From the NCBI GenBank assembly GCA_041395385.1, contig JAWLAN010000022.1, forward strand, positions 29,470 through 93,469: a stretch of DNA of 64,000 nucleotides. The letters run 5' to 3'. Below, in pieces: positions 37,870 through 46,129 of the stretch (within the stretch, counting starts at the first letter, position 1; the number at the start of each line of letters is the position of its first letter). Source of the stretch: JAJVHZ01 sp041395385 (GTDB lineage: Bacteria > Pseudomonadota > Gammaproteobacteria > JAJPIJ01). Below the pieces are notes generated by a model that ran no database searches, was not told the DNA's origin, and saw nothing but the letters and a program-made list of their open reading frames with translations. The position numbers and the translations under genes are program-made.

Positions 37870-38802
37870 ATGCGCCCGCTGGCTGCGTGGATCATGCAGG
37901 GCCGCCTGCACGCGGGTGCGGCCGCGGCGCTGTTCATCGCCATCGGCTGGCTCGTCGCGCTGCTGATGCCGCTGACCAGTTGCCTCAGCGGGGCGGCGAT
38001 CGGCCTGGTGACGCTGCGTCACGGCGCGGTCGAGGGTCTGAAGGTCTCCGGCATCGCCACCGCGGCGGTCGCGGTCTTCACCGGTCTGATGTTCCGCTCC
38101 GTGCAGCCGGCGCTGTGGGTGCTGGGCCTCATCTGGCTGCCCGCGCTGCTGTGCGCGCTGGTCCTGCGCGTGAGCCGAAGACAGGGCTGGGCGCTGATGA
38201 CGGCAGCGGCTATCACGGCCGTTTTCGCCATCGCCCTGCGCCTGTGGACCGGCGACGTCGTCGCCTGGTGGCGGCGGCTGCTGGACAACATGATGAAGCT
38301 CGCCGGCGAGCAGGGCGCGGCATCCGGGATCACCGCGGAGCACCTCGACACCGTGGCTCGCGTGCTCAACAGCCTGGTCGCCGCCTCCATGCTGGTGACG
38401 CTGGTGGCAACGGTGCTGCTGGCTCGCCACTGGCAGGCGCGCCTGTACAACCCGGGCGGATTCGCGCCGGAATTCCGGGCGCTGCAACTGCCGCGGGGGC
38501 CGGCCACCGGTGTGCTGCTGGCATTGCTGGTCGCGGTGACCGTGTCCCGGGCGGCCGGTGTATCGGGCGCCCCCCTGGGGTATGCTGTGGATCTGCTGGC
38601 GATCGGCGTGTGCGCCCTGGCGTTCCACGGTCTGGCCTACGCGCATCACGAGATTTGGCGCCGTCGGCTGCCCGTGGGGTGGGTGTTCGGCCTGTACCTG
38701 GCGCTGCTGCTGCTGCCGTTCTACGCGATCGCACTGCTCGCGGCGCTGGCACTGGCGGACCTGGTTTTTGATTTTCGCGCCCGATTCGCCGCCGGCGCGT
38801 AG
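37870..38802 (+). CDS. DUF2232 membrane protein
   Basis: A 310-residue polytopic inner-membrane protein with about eight hydrophobic segments, starting MRPLAAWIMQGRLHAGAAAA. DUF2232 (YybS-like) proteins are regularly found between rpsR and rplI in this part of the gammaproteobacteria. Function unknown. No catalytic motif is visible. Confidence 0.85.
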   Translation: MRPLAAWIMQGRLHAGAAAALFIAIGWLVALLMPLTSCLSGAAIGLVTLRHGAVEGLKVSGIATAAVAVFTGLMFRSVQPALWVLGLIWLPALLCALVLRVSRRQGWALMTAAAITAVFAIALRLWTGDVVAWWRRLLDNMMKLAGEQGAASGITAEHLDTVARVLNSLVAASMLVTLVATVLLARHWQARLYNPGGFAPEFRALQLPRGPATGVLLALLVAVTVSRAAGVSGAPLGYAVDLLAIGVCALAFHGLAYAHHEIWRRRLPVGWVFGLYLALLLLPFYAIALLAALALADLVFDFRARFAAGA

Positions 38803-38842
38803 GCACATGGCGAGAGAAATTACGTCTGAAAGGTGAACGAAG

Positions 38843-39304
38843 ATGGAAGTGATCCTGCTTGAGAAGGTACACAATCTGGGCAAGCTCGGCGATCGCGTGA
38901 AGGTGCGCCCGGGCTACGCGCGCAACTTCCTCATCCCGGAGAAGATGGCCGTGCCCGCCACCGAGTCCAACGTGCAGAAGCTCGAGACCATGCGCGCGGA
39001 TCTGGAGAAGGCGCAGGCCGAGGCGCTGGCCGGGGCCGAGACGCGCGCCGCCGCGCTGAAGGATGCGGTCGTCACCATCGCCGCGCGCGCCGGTGAGGAG
39101 GGCAAGCTGTTCGGCTCGGTCGGTACCGCCGACATCGCCGAGGCATTCAGCAAGGCCGGCACCGAGGTCGAGAAGCGCGAGGTGCGCATGCCGACCGGGC
39201 CGATCCGCACCTTGGGCGACCACGCCGTGGAGCTGCATCTGCACGCCGACGTGAACGTCGCGGTGACGGTGCGCGTCGTCGCCGAGAGCGAAGTCAAGGC
39301 CTGA
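38843..39304 (+). CDS. rplI: 50S ribosomal protein L9
   Basis: 153 residues. The N-terminal rRNA-binding domain MEVILLEKVHNLGKLGDRVKV and GYARNFLIPEKMA are diagnostic. A long central helix and the small C-terminal domain (LFGSVGTADIAEAF, HAVELHLHADV) follow. A ribosome site, GAAAGGTGA, precedes the ATG. Confidence 0.98.
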   Translation: MEVILLEKVHNLGKLGDRVKVRPGYARNFLIPEKMAVPATESNVQKLETMRADLEKAQAEALAGAETRAAALKDAVVTIAARAGEEGKLFGSVGTADIAEAFSKAGTEVEKREVRMPTGPIRTLGDHAVELHLHADVNVAVTVRVVAESEVKA

Positions 39305-39348
39305 TGTAGCACGCGGCCCCGCGCAGGCGGGGTCGATCCGTCTCCACC

Positions 39349-40719
39349 TTGGCCAGCTATGCGGCAGAAGCGGTCACCGATGCACTGAAGGTGCCGCCGC
39401 ACTCCATCGAGGCCGAACAGGCGGTCCTCGGCGGCCTGATGCTGGACAACGACGCCTGGCTGCTGGTGGCCGAGCGGGTCACCGAGCAGGATTTCTACCG
39501 CAACGATCACCGGATCATCTTCAGCGCGATCGCAGGCCTGGCCGGGGCCGGCAAGCCCTGCGACGTGGTGACGGTCGCGGAGGCGCTCGAGGCCAACGGC
39601 GAGCTGGAACGCGTCGGCGGACTGCCCTACATCGCCTCGCTTGCCGAGCACACTCCCAGCGCCGCCAATATCTCCGCCTACGCCGATATCGTGCGCGGGC
39701 GCTCCGTGCTGCGCCAGCTGATCCGCGCCGGCGCCAGTATCAGCGGTGTCGCGTTCAATCCGGAAGGACGCACCAGCGAGGAGCTGCTGGACGAGGCCGA
39801 GCGCCTCGTCTTCGAGATCGCCGAGCAGAACAACCGCGGCCGTGCCGGCTACAAGTCGATCAAGGAGCTGCTCGGCAGCGCCCTGGATCGCATCGATGAG
39901 CTGTTCACCAAGCAGAGCCCGATCACGGGCGTGCCCACCGGGTGGGGCGATTTCGACGAGCTGACCTCGGGCCTGCAGCCCGCGGACCTGATCGTCATCG
40001 CCGGCCGGCCGTCGATGGGCAAGACCAGCCTGGCGCTGAACATCGTCGAGCATGCCGCGATCAAGGACCGGCATTGCGTCGCGGTGTTCTCCATGGAAAT
40101 GCCCGGCGAGCAGCTGGCCATGCGTCTGATGTCCTCCCTCGGCCACATCGATCAGCATCGCATGCGCACCGGCAAGCTCACCGATGACGACTGGCCGCGC
40201 CTGACCTCGGCGGTGCAGATGCTGAACGACACCAAGCTGTACATCGACGATACGCCCGCACTGACGCCGGGAGAGCTGCGGGCGCGCTGCCGGCGTATCG
40301 CCCGCGAGCACGGTCTGAATCTCATCGTCGTAGATTATCTGCAGCTCATGCAGGTCGCGGGGACCAAGGAGAACCGCGCGACGGAGATCTCGGAGATCTC
40401 CCGGTCGATGAAGGCGCTGGCGAAGGAACTGCACGTGCCCGTGATCGCGCTCTCGCAGCTCAATCGCAGCCTGGAGAGCCGCAACGACAAGCGTCCGGTC
40501 ATGTCCGACCTGCGCGAGTCCGGGGCCATCGAGCAGGATGCCGACGTCATCGTCTTCATCTACCGCGACGAGGTCTACAACGCGGACTCCGACCAGAAGG
40601 GGATCGCGGAGATCATCGTCGCCAAGCAGCGCAACGGCCCGATCGGCACGGTGAAGCTCGCCTTCCGCGGGCAGTTCACGCGCTTTGACAACCTGGCCTA
40701 CGACGACTACCAGCGATGA
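39349..40719 (+). CDS. dnaB: replicative DNA helicase DnaB
   Basis: Hexameric 5'-3' helicase of 456 residues. The N-terminal domain starts VPPHSIEAEQAVLGGLMLD. The RecA-like C-terminal domain has the P-loop GRPSMGKTSLAL (about residue 222), LIVVDYLQLM for Walker B and the H4 loop near DLRESGAIEQDADVI. No intein is present. The start is a TTG at 39349 with a weak ribosome site, so initiation may be inefficient or the mRNA leader may matter. Confidence 0.97.
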   Translation: MASYAAEAVTDALKVPPHSIEAEQAVLGGLMLDNDAWLLVAERVTEQDFYRNDHRIIFSAIAGLAGAGKPCDVVTVAEALEANGELERVGGLPYIASLAEHTPSAANISAYADIVRGRSVLRQLIRAGASISGVAFNPEGRTSEELLDEAERLVFEIAEQNNRGRAGYKSIKELLGSALDRIDELFTKQSPITGVPTGWGDFDELTSGLQPADLIVIAGRPSMGKTSLALNIVEHAAIKDRHCVAVFSMEMPGEQLAMRLMSSLGHIDQHRMRTGKLTDDDWPRLTSAVQMLNDTKLYIDDTPALTPGELRARCRRIAREHGLNLIVVDYLQLMQVAGTKENRATEISEISRSMKALAKELHVPVIALSQLNRSLESRNDKRPVMSDLRESGAIEQDADVIVFIYRDEVYNADSDQKGIAEIIVAKQRNGPIGTVKLAFRGQFTRFDNLAYDDYQR

Positions 40720-41870
40720 GCCGTCCGGCCCGAGTCGTCATCGATCTGAATGCCGCGCGCGCCAATCTCGCGCGCGTGCGCGCGCTGGCGCCGCGATCCA
40801 GGGTCATGGCGATCATCAAGGCCGATGCCTACGGCCACGGCCTGACGCGCATGGCGCGCGCGTTCGCCGACGCCGACGCGTTCGGTGTGGCCTGCCTCGA
40901 GGAGGCCGTGACCCTGCGCCGCGCCGGCGTGAGCAAGCGCATCGTTCTGCTCGAGGGCGTGTTCGACGCCGAGGAGCTGAGCCTGGTGCGCGAGCTCCAC
41001 CTGGACATCATGGTGCACTGTCCCGAGCAGGTGGCGATGCTGGAGCAGGCGCCCGCCGGCCCGCCGGTGCCGGTATGGTTGAAGATCGACACCGGCATGC
41101 ACCGGCTCGGGGTCGATCCGGCCGAGGCGCCGGCGCTGTGGAACCGACTCAGTCGCTGCGATGCGGTCGCGGACCCAGTGCGGCTGGTCACGCATTTCGC
41201 GAACGCCAATGCGCGCGGCGATGCCTCCGTGGATCGCCAGTTGGCCGTATTCGCCGACTCCACCGGCGCGATATCCGGCGAGCGGTGCATCGCCAATTCC
41301 GCGGGCGTCATCGCCGTGCCGCAGGCGCGCGCGGAATGGGTGCGGCCCGGGCTGATGCTCTACGGCGTCTCGCCGTTCGCCGACACGGTCGCCGTGCAGG
41401 AAGGGCTGAAGCCGGTGATGACCGTGCGTTCGGCGCTGATCGCCGTCAAGCGGGTACGCAGGGGTGAAGCCGTCGGCTATGGCTGCACCTGGACGTGCCC
41501 GGAGGACATGCCGATCGGCGTGGTGGCCATCGGCTACGGCGACGGCTATCCGCGGCATTGCGAATCCGGCACCCCGATGCTGGTCAGCGGCAGGCGCGCT
41601 GCCCTCATAGGACGCCCCTCCATGGACATGCTGATCGCAGACCTGCGCAACGTGCCGCAGGCGCGGGTCGGGGACCCGGTCGTGTTGTGGGGCGAAGGTC
41701 TGCCGGTCGAGGAGATTGCCCGTCACGCGGGCACCGTTCCCTACGAGCTGCTCTGCAGTGTGCGCGTGCGCGCGCGTTTCGAGGTCATCGGTGAGGTGAC
41801 GGTGAGCTCGGACCTCGACACGCCCGACTGGGAGGAACTCAGCGAACCGGTCGACAACGGTATCGTCTGA
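40716..41870 (+). CDS. alr: alanine racemase
   Basis: PLP enzyme that supplies D-alanine for peptidoglycan. It has 384 residues. The PLP lysine is in AIIKADAYGHG (about residue 34). HFANANARG, GYGDGYPRH and GRPSMDMLIADL carry the usual contacts. The second catalytic Tyr is expected in VGYGCTW. The start overlaps the dnaB stop by four bases. dnaB-alr adjacency is conserved in many gammaproteobacteria. Confidence 0.96.
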   Translation: MSRPARVVIDLNAARANLARVRALAPRSRVMAIIKADAYGHGLTRMARAFADADAFGVACLEEAVTLRRAGVSKRIVLLEGVFDAEELSLVRELHLDIMVHCPEQVAMLEQAPAGPPVPVWLKIDTGMHRLGVDPAEAPALWNRLSRCDAVADPVRLVTHFANANARGDASVDRQLAVFADSTGAISGERCIANSAGVIAVPQARAEWVRPGLMLYGVSPFADTVAVQEGLKPVMTVRSALIAVKRVRRGEAVGYGCTWTCPEDMPIGVVAIGYGDGYPRHCESGTPMLVSGRRAALIGRPSMDMLIADLRNVPQARVGDPVVLWGEGLPVEEIARHAGTVPYELLCSVRVRARFEVIGEVTVSSDLDTPDWEELSEPVDNGIV

Positions 41871-41935
41871 CTCCGGAACAGCCCGGCCGGCATTCGGTCC
41901 CACCTTCCCTCCGTCCGCCCCGCTCAGTCTCCAGC

Positions 41936-43294
41936 ATGCGCGCGAAAAGCCAGTACCAGTGCCAGGACTGCGGGGCGACGCAACCGAAGTGGGCGGGGCA
42001 GTGCCCCGAGTGCGGGGCGTGGAACGCGCTCGTGGAGAGCGCGGTCGAGTCCAGGCCTGCGAGGTCCAATCCGCGATTCTCCGGCTACAGCGGCGACAGC
42101 GCCGAGATCTGCGATCTGCGCAGCGTCGTCGCGGTCGAGGAGGAGCGGCTGCCGACCGGCATTGGCGAGCTCGATCGTGTGCTGGGCGGCGGCATCGTCC
42201 CGGGCTCGGTCGTGCTGATCGGCGGCGACCCCGGGATCGGCAAGTCCACGCTCCTGCTGCAGATGCTGGCGGCGGTCGCCGATCGGCTCAAGACCCTGTA
42301 CGTCACCGGCGAGGAGTCCTCGCGGCAGATCGCCTTGCGCGCGCGCCGGCTCGACGTCGATACCCGTTCGATCCGCCTGCTCACCGAGACGCGCATCGAG
42401 CGTGTCCTCGATCTGGCGCGCCGCGAGCAGCCACAGCTGATGGTGGTCGACTCCATCCAGACGATGTACACGGACGTGATCACCTCCGCCCCCGGAAGCG
42501 TCAGCCAGGTGCGCGAGACCGCGGCGCAGCTGGTGCGGTTCGCGAAGCAGAGCGGCACTTCGATCTACCTCGTCGGCCACGTCACCAAGGAGGGCGCGCT
42601 GGCCGGTCCGCGCGTGCTCGAGCACATGGTCGACACGGTGCTCTATTTCGAGGGCGACAGCGGCGGGCGTTACCGGGTCGTGCGCGCGGTGAAGAACCGC
42701 TATGGCGCGGTCAACGAGCTGGGCGTCTTCGCCATGGTGGACAAGGGGCTGCGGGAGGTGAGCAACCCTTCGGCCATCTTCCTCTCGCGGCATGAGCAGC
42801 AGTCCCCGGGCAGCGTGGTGATGGTCACGCGCGAAGGCACGCGTCCGCTGCTGGTGGAGGTGCAGGCGCTGGTCGATGAAACCAAGCTGGCCAACCCGCG
42901 GCGCGTGACCATCGGTCTGGACGGCAACCGGCTGGCGATGCTGCTGGCCATCGCGCACCGCCACGCCGGCGTCGTGACCTACGACCAGGACGTCTTCGTC
43001 AACGTCGTCGGCGGCGTGCGCGTCTCGGAAACCGGCGCCGATCTCGCCGTGCTGCTGGCCGTTTTGTCCAGTCTGCGGGGCAAGCCGCTGCCCGGGGATC
43101 TGATCGTCTTCGGAGAGGTCGGTCTGGCCGGCGAGATCCGGCCGGTACCCGGCGGGCCGGAGCGGCTGCGCGAGGCGGCCAAGCACGGCTATCGCCATGC
43201 GATCGTTCCGAAGGCGAACGTGCCGCGGGAACGTATCGAAGGCATGCAGGTGACCGGCGTGCTGACGCTGGACCACGCGCTGGCGCAGGCATGA
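41936..43294 (+). CDS. radA: DNA repair protein RadA
   Basis: RecA-related branch-migration helicase of 452 residues. The N-terminal zinc finger is YQCQDCG with CPECGAW. The P-loop is GGDPGIGKSTLLLQ, Walker B is LMVVDSIQTMY, and the RadA-specific K-N-R-(F/Y)-G motif is seen as VKNRYGAVNELG. The Lon-like C-terminal domain (about 290-450) includes VNVVGGVRVSETGADLAVLLA. Intact. Confidence 0.97.
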   Translation: MRAKSQYQCQDCGATQPKWAGQCPECGAWNALVESAVESRPARSNPRFSGYSGDSAEICDLRSVVAVEEERLPTGIGELDRVLGGGIVPGSVVLIGGDPGIGKSTLLLQMLAAVADRLKTLYVTGEESSRQIALRARRLDVDTRSIRLLTETRIERVLDLARREQPQLMVVDSIQTMYTDVITSAPGSVSQVRETAAQLVRFAKQSGTSIYLVGHVTKEGALAGPRVLEHMVDTVLYFEGDSGGRYRVVRAVKNRYGAVNELGVFAMVDKGLREVSNPSAIFLSRHEQQSPGSVVMVTREGTRPLLVEVQALVDETKLANPRRVTIGLDGNRLAMLLAIAHRHAGVVTYDQDVFVNVVGGVRVSETGADLAVLLAVLSSLRGKPLPGDLIVFGEVGLAGEIRPVPGGPERLREAAKHGYRHAIVPKANVPRERIEGMQVTGVLTLDHALAQA

Positions 43295-43437
43295 ACCTCG
43301 CCTTGCACGCGGTCACGACCCATGGCGCGGCGCCTCCGCGCCCCTGTGACCTTCGACACACTCGAGTCCCGCGAGGTCGTTCTTGCGCCCGGGCGATTTC
43401 GGTACACTGATCGCAAGAGGGGGGTAGGGATACGGCA

Positions 43438-44625
43438 ATGTACCCGTGGGGATACCTAGCCATCGCGTTCTTCGCGCTGCTCTGCGCGGGCGTCTACGCG
43501 TGGGTGCGCGGCAAGGCCGTGGAGGTGAAGGAGAGCGACGAGAACCGTCGCACGCGCGAGTCCCTGGCCAGGCAGGAGGCGGCCTTCCGTCGCGAATTCG
43601 ACCTGCTTGCGCTCGAGCTGAAGGCCCGCGAGCGCCTGCTCGATCAGACGCGCCAGTCTTTCCAGGAAGGCTACGTCAACGGGCGCCGCTGGCTCACCCA
43701 TCTGATCGCGGAGGCCGACAAGGCCATGGATGACGTGGTCGCGGTCCAGTTGCGGGGCCGTCGCCGGGACGTGCAGCCTGCCGACGTGGAGCTGGCCCGC
43801 GTGCAGGCCGAGCGCAGGATGCTCAAGGACAGGCTGAAATACCTCGAATACCAGCTGGCCAGCTACAAGGAATACTTTCCGTTCCTGGAGGATTACGAGA
43901 ACACCATCCTCAACGAGGCGGTCCAGCTGCTGCCGCACCCGCCGGAGGCCCGGGACCCGGTGCAGAGGCTGCTCAGCAGCGATGAGTACCGCCAGCTTTC
44001 GAGCGTCGAGCGCGACCAGCTTGCGCTCGACCGCTTCATGCGCCAGGGCCTGACGCCGGCGGCGATAGGAATGCTGTACGACCGCTATATCGGATATCTG
44101 TACGAGCGCGAGGGCTGGGAAGTGCGTTATCAGCCCGTTGCGGCGGGCGTGAAAGGCCTCTCGGAGGATCTCATCTGCTGCAAGGACGACGTCATCCACG
44201 TCGTGCACGCGCGCTGTTGGGCGTCGGACAAGCTGATACACGAGCGGCACATCCTCAATCTCTACGGCACCGTGCAGATGCTCAGCATCCGGCTCAGCGA
44301 GGACAAGCTGTTCCCGCCCAGGATCGTGCCCCGCTTCATCACCAACACGCGTCTCAGCGATCTGGCGCGCGAGGCGGCCGCGAGACTGAAGGTGGAAGTG
44401 AAGGAAAATTTCAGGCTCAACGTGAATTTCCCCGTCATCAAGTGCCGCATCGACGAACGCACGCGCGAGCGGCTGTACCATCTGCCGTTCGATGATCAAT
44501 ATGACGACGTGCGCGTTGAGCCGCGGCGCGGCGAGTGCTATGCGCGCACGGTGCAGGAGGCCGAGAAGCTCGGTTTCCGGCGCGCCAGTCTCCTCCCGCC
44601 GGGCCGCCGCGCCAGCCTTCAATAG
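43438..44625 (+). CDS. membrane-anchored coiled-coil protein with a degenerate Mrr-like nuclease fold
   Basis: 395 residues. One N-terminal membrane helix (YLAIAFFALLCAGVYAWV) is followed by a long charged coiled-coil region (about 30-150). A domain near 215-330 resembles Mrr-type restriction-endonuclease-like domains: YIGYLYEREGWEV, then EDLICCKDDVIHVVHARCWASDKLIHERHILNLYGT. In relatives as I recall them, the third element reads like Q-C-K-Y-W; here it is HARCW, so the catalytic Lys is replaced by Arg. The Asp of EDLIC is kept. The protein may bind rather than cut DNA. Family assignment is from pattern memory, not a search. Confidence 0.6.
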   Translation: MYPWGYLAIAFFALLCAGVYAWVRGKAVEVKESDENRRTRESLARQEAAFRREFDLLALELKARERLLDQTRQSFQEGYVNGRRWLTHLIAEADKAMDDVVAVQLRGRRRDVQPADVELARVQAERRMLKDRLKYLEYQLASYKEYFPFLEDYENTILNEAVQLLPHPPEARDPVQRLLSSDEYRQLSSVERDQLALDRFMRQGLTPAAIGMLYDRYIGYLYEREGWEVRYQPVAAGVKGLSEDLICCKDDVIHVVHARCWASDKLIHERHILNLYGTVQMLSIRLSEDKLFPPRIVPRFITNTRLSDLAREAAARLKVEVKENFRLNVNFPVIKCRIDERTRERLYHLPFDDQYDDVRVEPRRGECYARTVQEAEKLGFRRASLLPPGRRASLQ

Positions 44626-44681
44626 CGATTGCGATTACGGGCCCGGCCGCCGCACGGCCGGCCGGGCGGAGACGCTGACTG

Positions 44682-46127
44682 CTATGCGAGCAGGCCGGTG
44701 AGGTTCAGGCCGGTCTCGATCGGCTTGCTGGCGAACTGCGGGAATACCGCGCCCTTGGAGCCGGCGCTCGCCCAGTCACAGGCGCGGCCGAAGACGTGGT
44801 CGATCGCGGTCAGGCCCTGGATGTCGGGGTTGTAGTAACGGTTGGGCTGCGCGAGGATGTCGACCTCCCGCTGCGGGAACATGGTTCCGTACACGCCGCC
44901 ATTGACCGAGTTGCCGATCAGGATGATGTAATTCCCCTCGCCGTGGTCCGTTCCGTTGCCGCCGTTGGAGCGGATCTGGCGACCGAACTCGCCATCGAGC
45001 ACGAATACGAGATTCTGCTGTGCGCTCGGCGAGAGATTCCTGTACAGCAGGTCCAGGCCCTGGCCGTCGCCGAAGAGCGCCTCGAGCTTGCCCTCGATCT
45101 CGTTGCGCTGGTTGTCGTGGCTGTCCCAGCCATTGAATTCCATGGAGGCCACGCGCAGGTTGACGATGTCGCTGCACGCCAGCGCATCGTGGAGGTTGCG
45201 CAATTGCATGCCCAGGTACCAGCCGTAGGACGAGTTCTCGATCCAGGTCTGCAGGTCCGCGGGCTGCGGAAAGGCGGCCAGACGCGCGTCGATCTGATCG
45301 CCGAAGCTCCGCAGCTTCTCCTCCGTGTCGAAAAAGCGCGCGTAGGGAGAGCTGTCCGGTATCGTCGGGCGCTTGCCCGCGTAATAGCTGCGCAGGGCCC
45401 TCGCGACACGTTGATTCGTGCCGACGCTCGCAGTGCCGCGCGGCGCGTCGTACAGACCGTAGTCGCGCATGTTGCTGGCGATGATGACGTTCTGATCGCT
45501 GTTCTTCTTGAGGTCATTGGGCGCCGCCGGGTCGGGACCGTAGCTGAAGGCGCGCGGATAGCCGGACACCGCGAGCACGTTGCCGCGCGCCGCGTAGGCG
45601 AGCCGTCCGCCCCAGCCGGAACCGAAGGCGGACTTCGGGGCGGTGGTGTCGCCCAGCTCCATGACGGTGGTGGCCTGGTCGTGATCGCGGGAATCCGATC
45701 CGAAGACGTTGCACACGAAAGCGACATTGCCCTGGTCCCACATCGATTTCAGCCAGCCGCATCTCTTCAGTATGCCGAACTGGGTGCTGCCCGAGCTCAC
45801 CGGGAAGAAGTCGCTGGTCCAGCGGTTGTTGAGCGAGGTGTTGTCGTTGGCGATCGAATGCGACGTGGCCTTGTTCTTCCAGTATGCGTAGCCGACGCTG
45901 GTGGTGACGGTGCTGAAGGGCGGCACGAAAGCATGCCGCAGATCGGGTCCGCCGCCGAGAAAGATGTTGGCCAGTACGCGTTGGGTCACGTTCTGGTTAC
46001 CGGCTGCGAAGACGGGTCGGCTGTCGAACAGCGTGCCGGTTCCGGCAATGAGCCCGAGGGCGAGGCTGCGCTTGAGAAAGTCCCGGCGCGAGTTCAGGCT
46101 TGCGATCGTATCGTTCCGGCGTTTCAT
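44682..46127 (-). CDS. DUF1501 family protein with Tat signal
   Basis: 481 residues. The N-terminus SRRDFLKRSLALGLIAGTG is a twin-arginine signal with a hydrophobic stretch and an A-x-A-like cleavage region (PVFAAG). The body matches DUF1501: GWDSHDNQRNEIEGKLEALFG, VFVLDGEFGRQIRSNGGNGTDHGEGNY and VNGGVYGTMFP. Sulfatase-like (alkaline-phosphatase superfamily) fold members have been proposed for this family; the substrate is unknown. Two bases separate it from the DUF1800 stop, so the two are one transcription unit. Confidence 0.88.
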   Translation of the reverse strand: MKRRNDTIASLNSRRDFLKRSLALGLIAGTGTLFDSRPVFAAGNQNVTQRVLANIFLGGGPDLRHAFVPPFSTVTTSVGYAYWKNKATSHSIANDNTSLNNRWTSDFFPVSSGSTQFGILKRCGWLKSMWDQGNVAFVCNVFGSDSRDHDQATTVMELGDTTAPKSAFGSGWGGRLAYAARGNVLAVSGYPRAFSYGPDPAAPNDLKKNSDQNVIIASNMRDYGLYDAPRGTASVGTNQRVARALRSYYAGKRPTIPDSSPYARFFDTEEKLRSFGDQIDARLAAFPQPADLQTWIENSSYGWYLGMQLRNLHDALACSDIVNLRVASMEFNGWDSHDNQRNEIEGKLEALFGDGQGLDLLYRNLSPSAQQNLVFVLDGEFGRQIRSNGGNGTDHGEGNYIILIGNSVNGGVYGTMFPQREVDILAQPNRYYNPDIQGLTAIDHVFGRACDWASAGSKGAVFPQFASKPIETGLNLTGLLA

Positions 46128-46129
46128 GG

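Noticed and set aside
39314..39334. GC-rich hairpin after rplI as a terminator
   Set aside because: A stem CCCCGC/GCGGGG exists, but no T-tract follows; dnaB lies only a few bases on and is probably cotranscribed.
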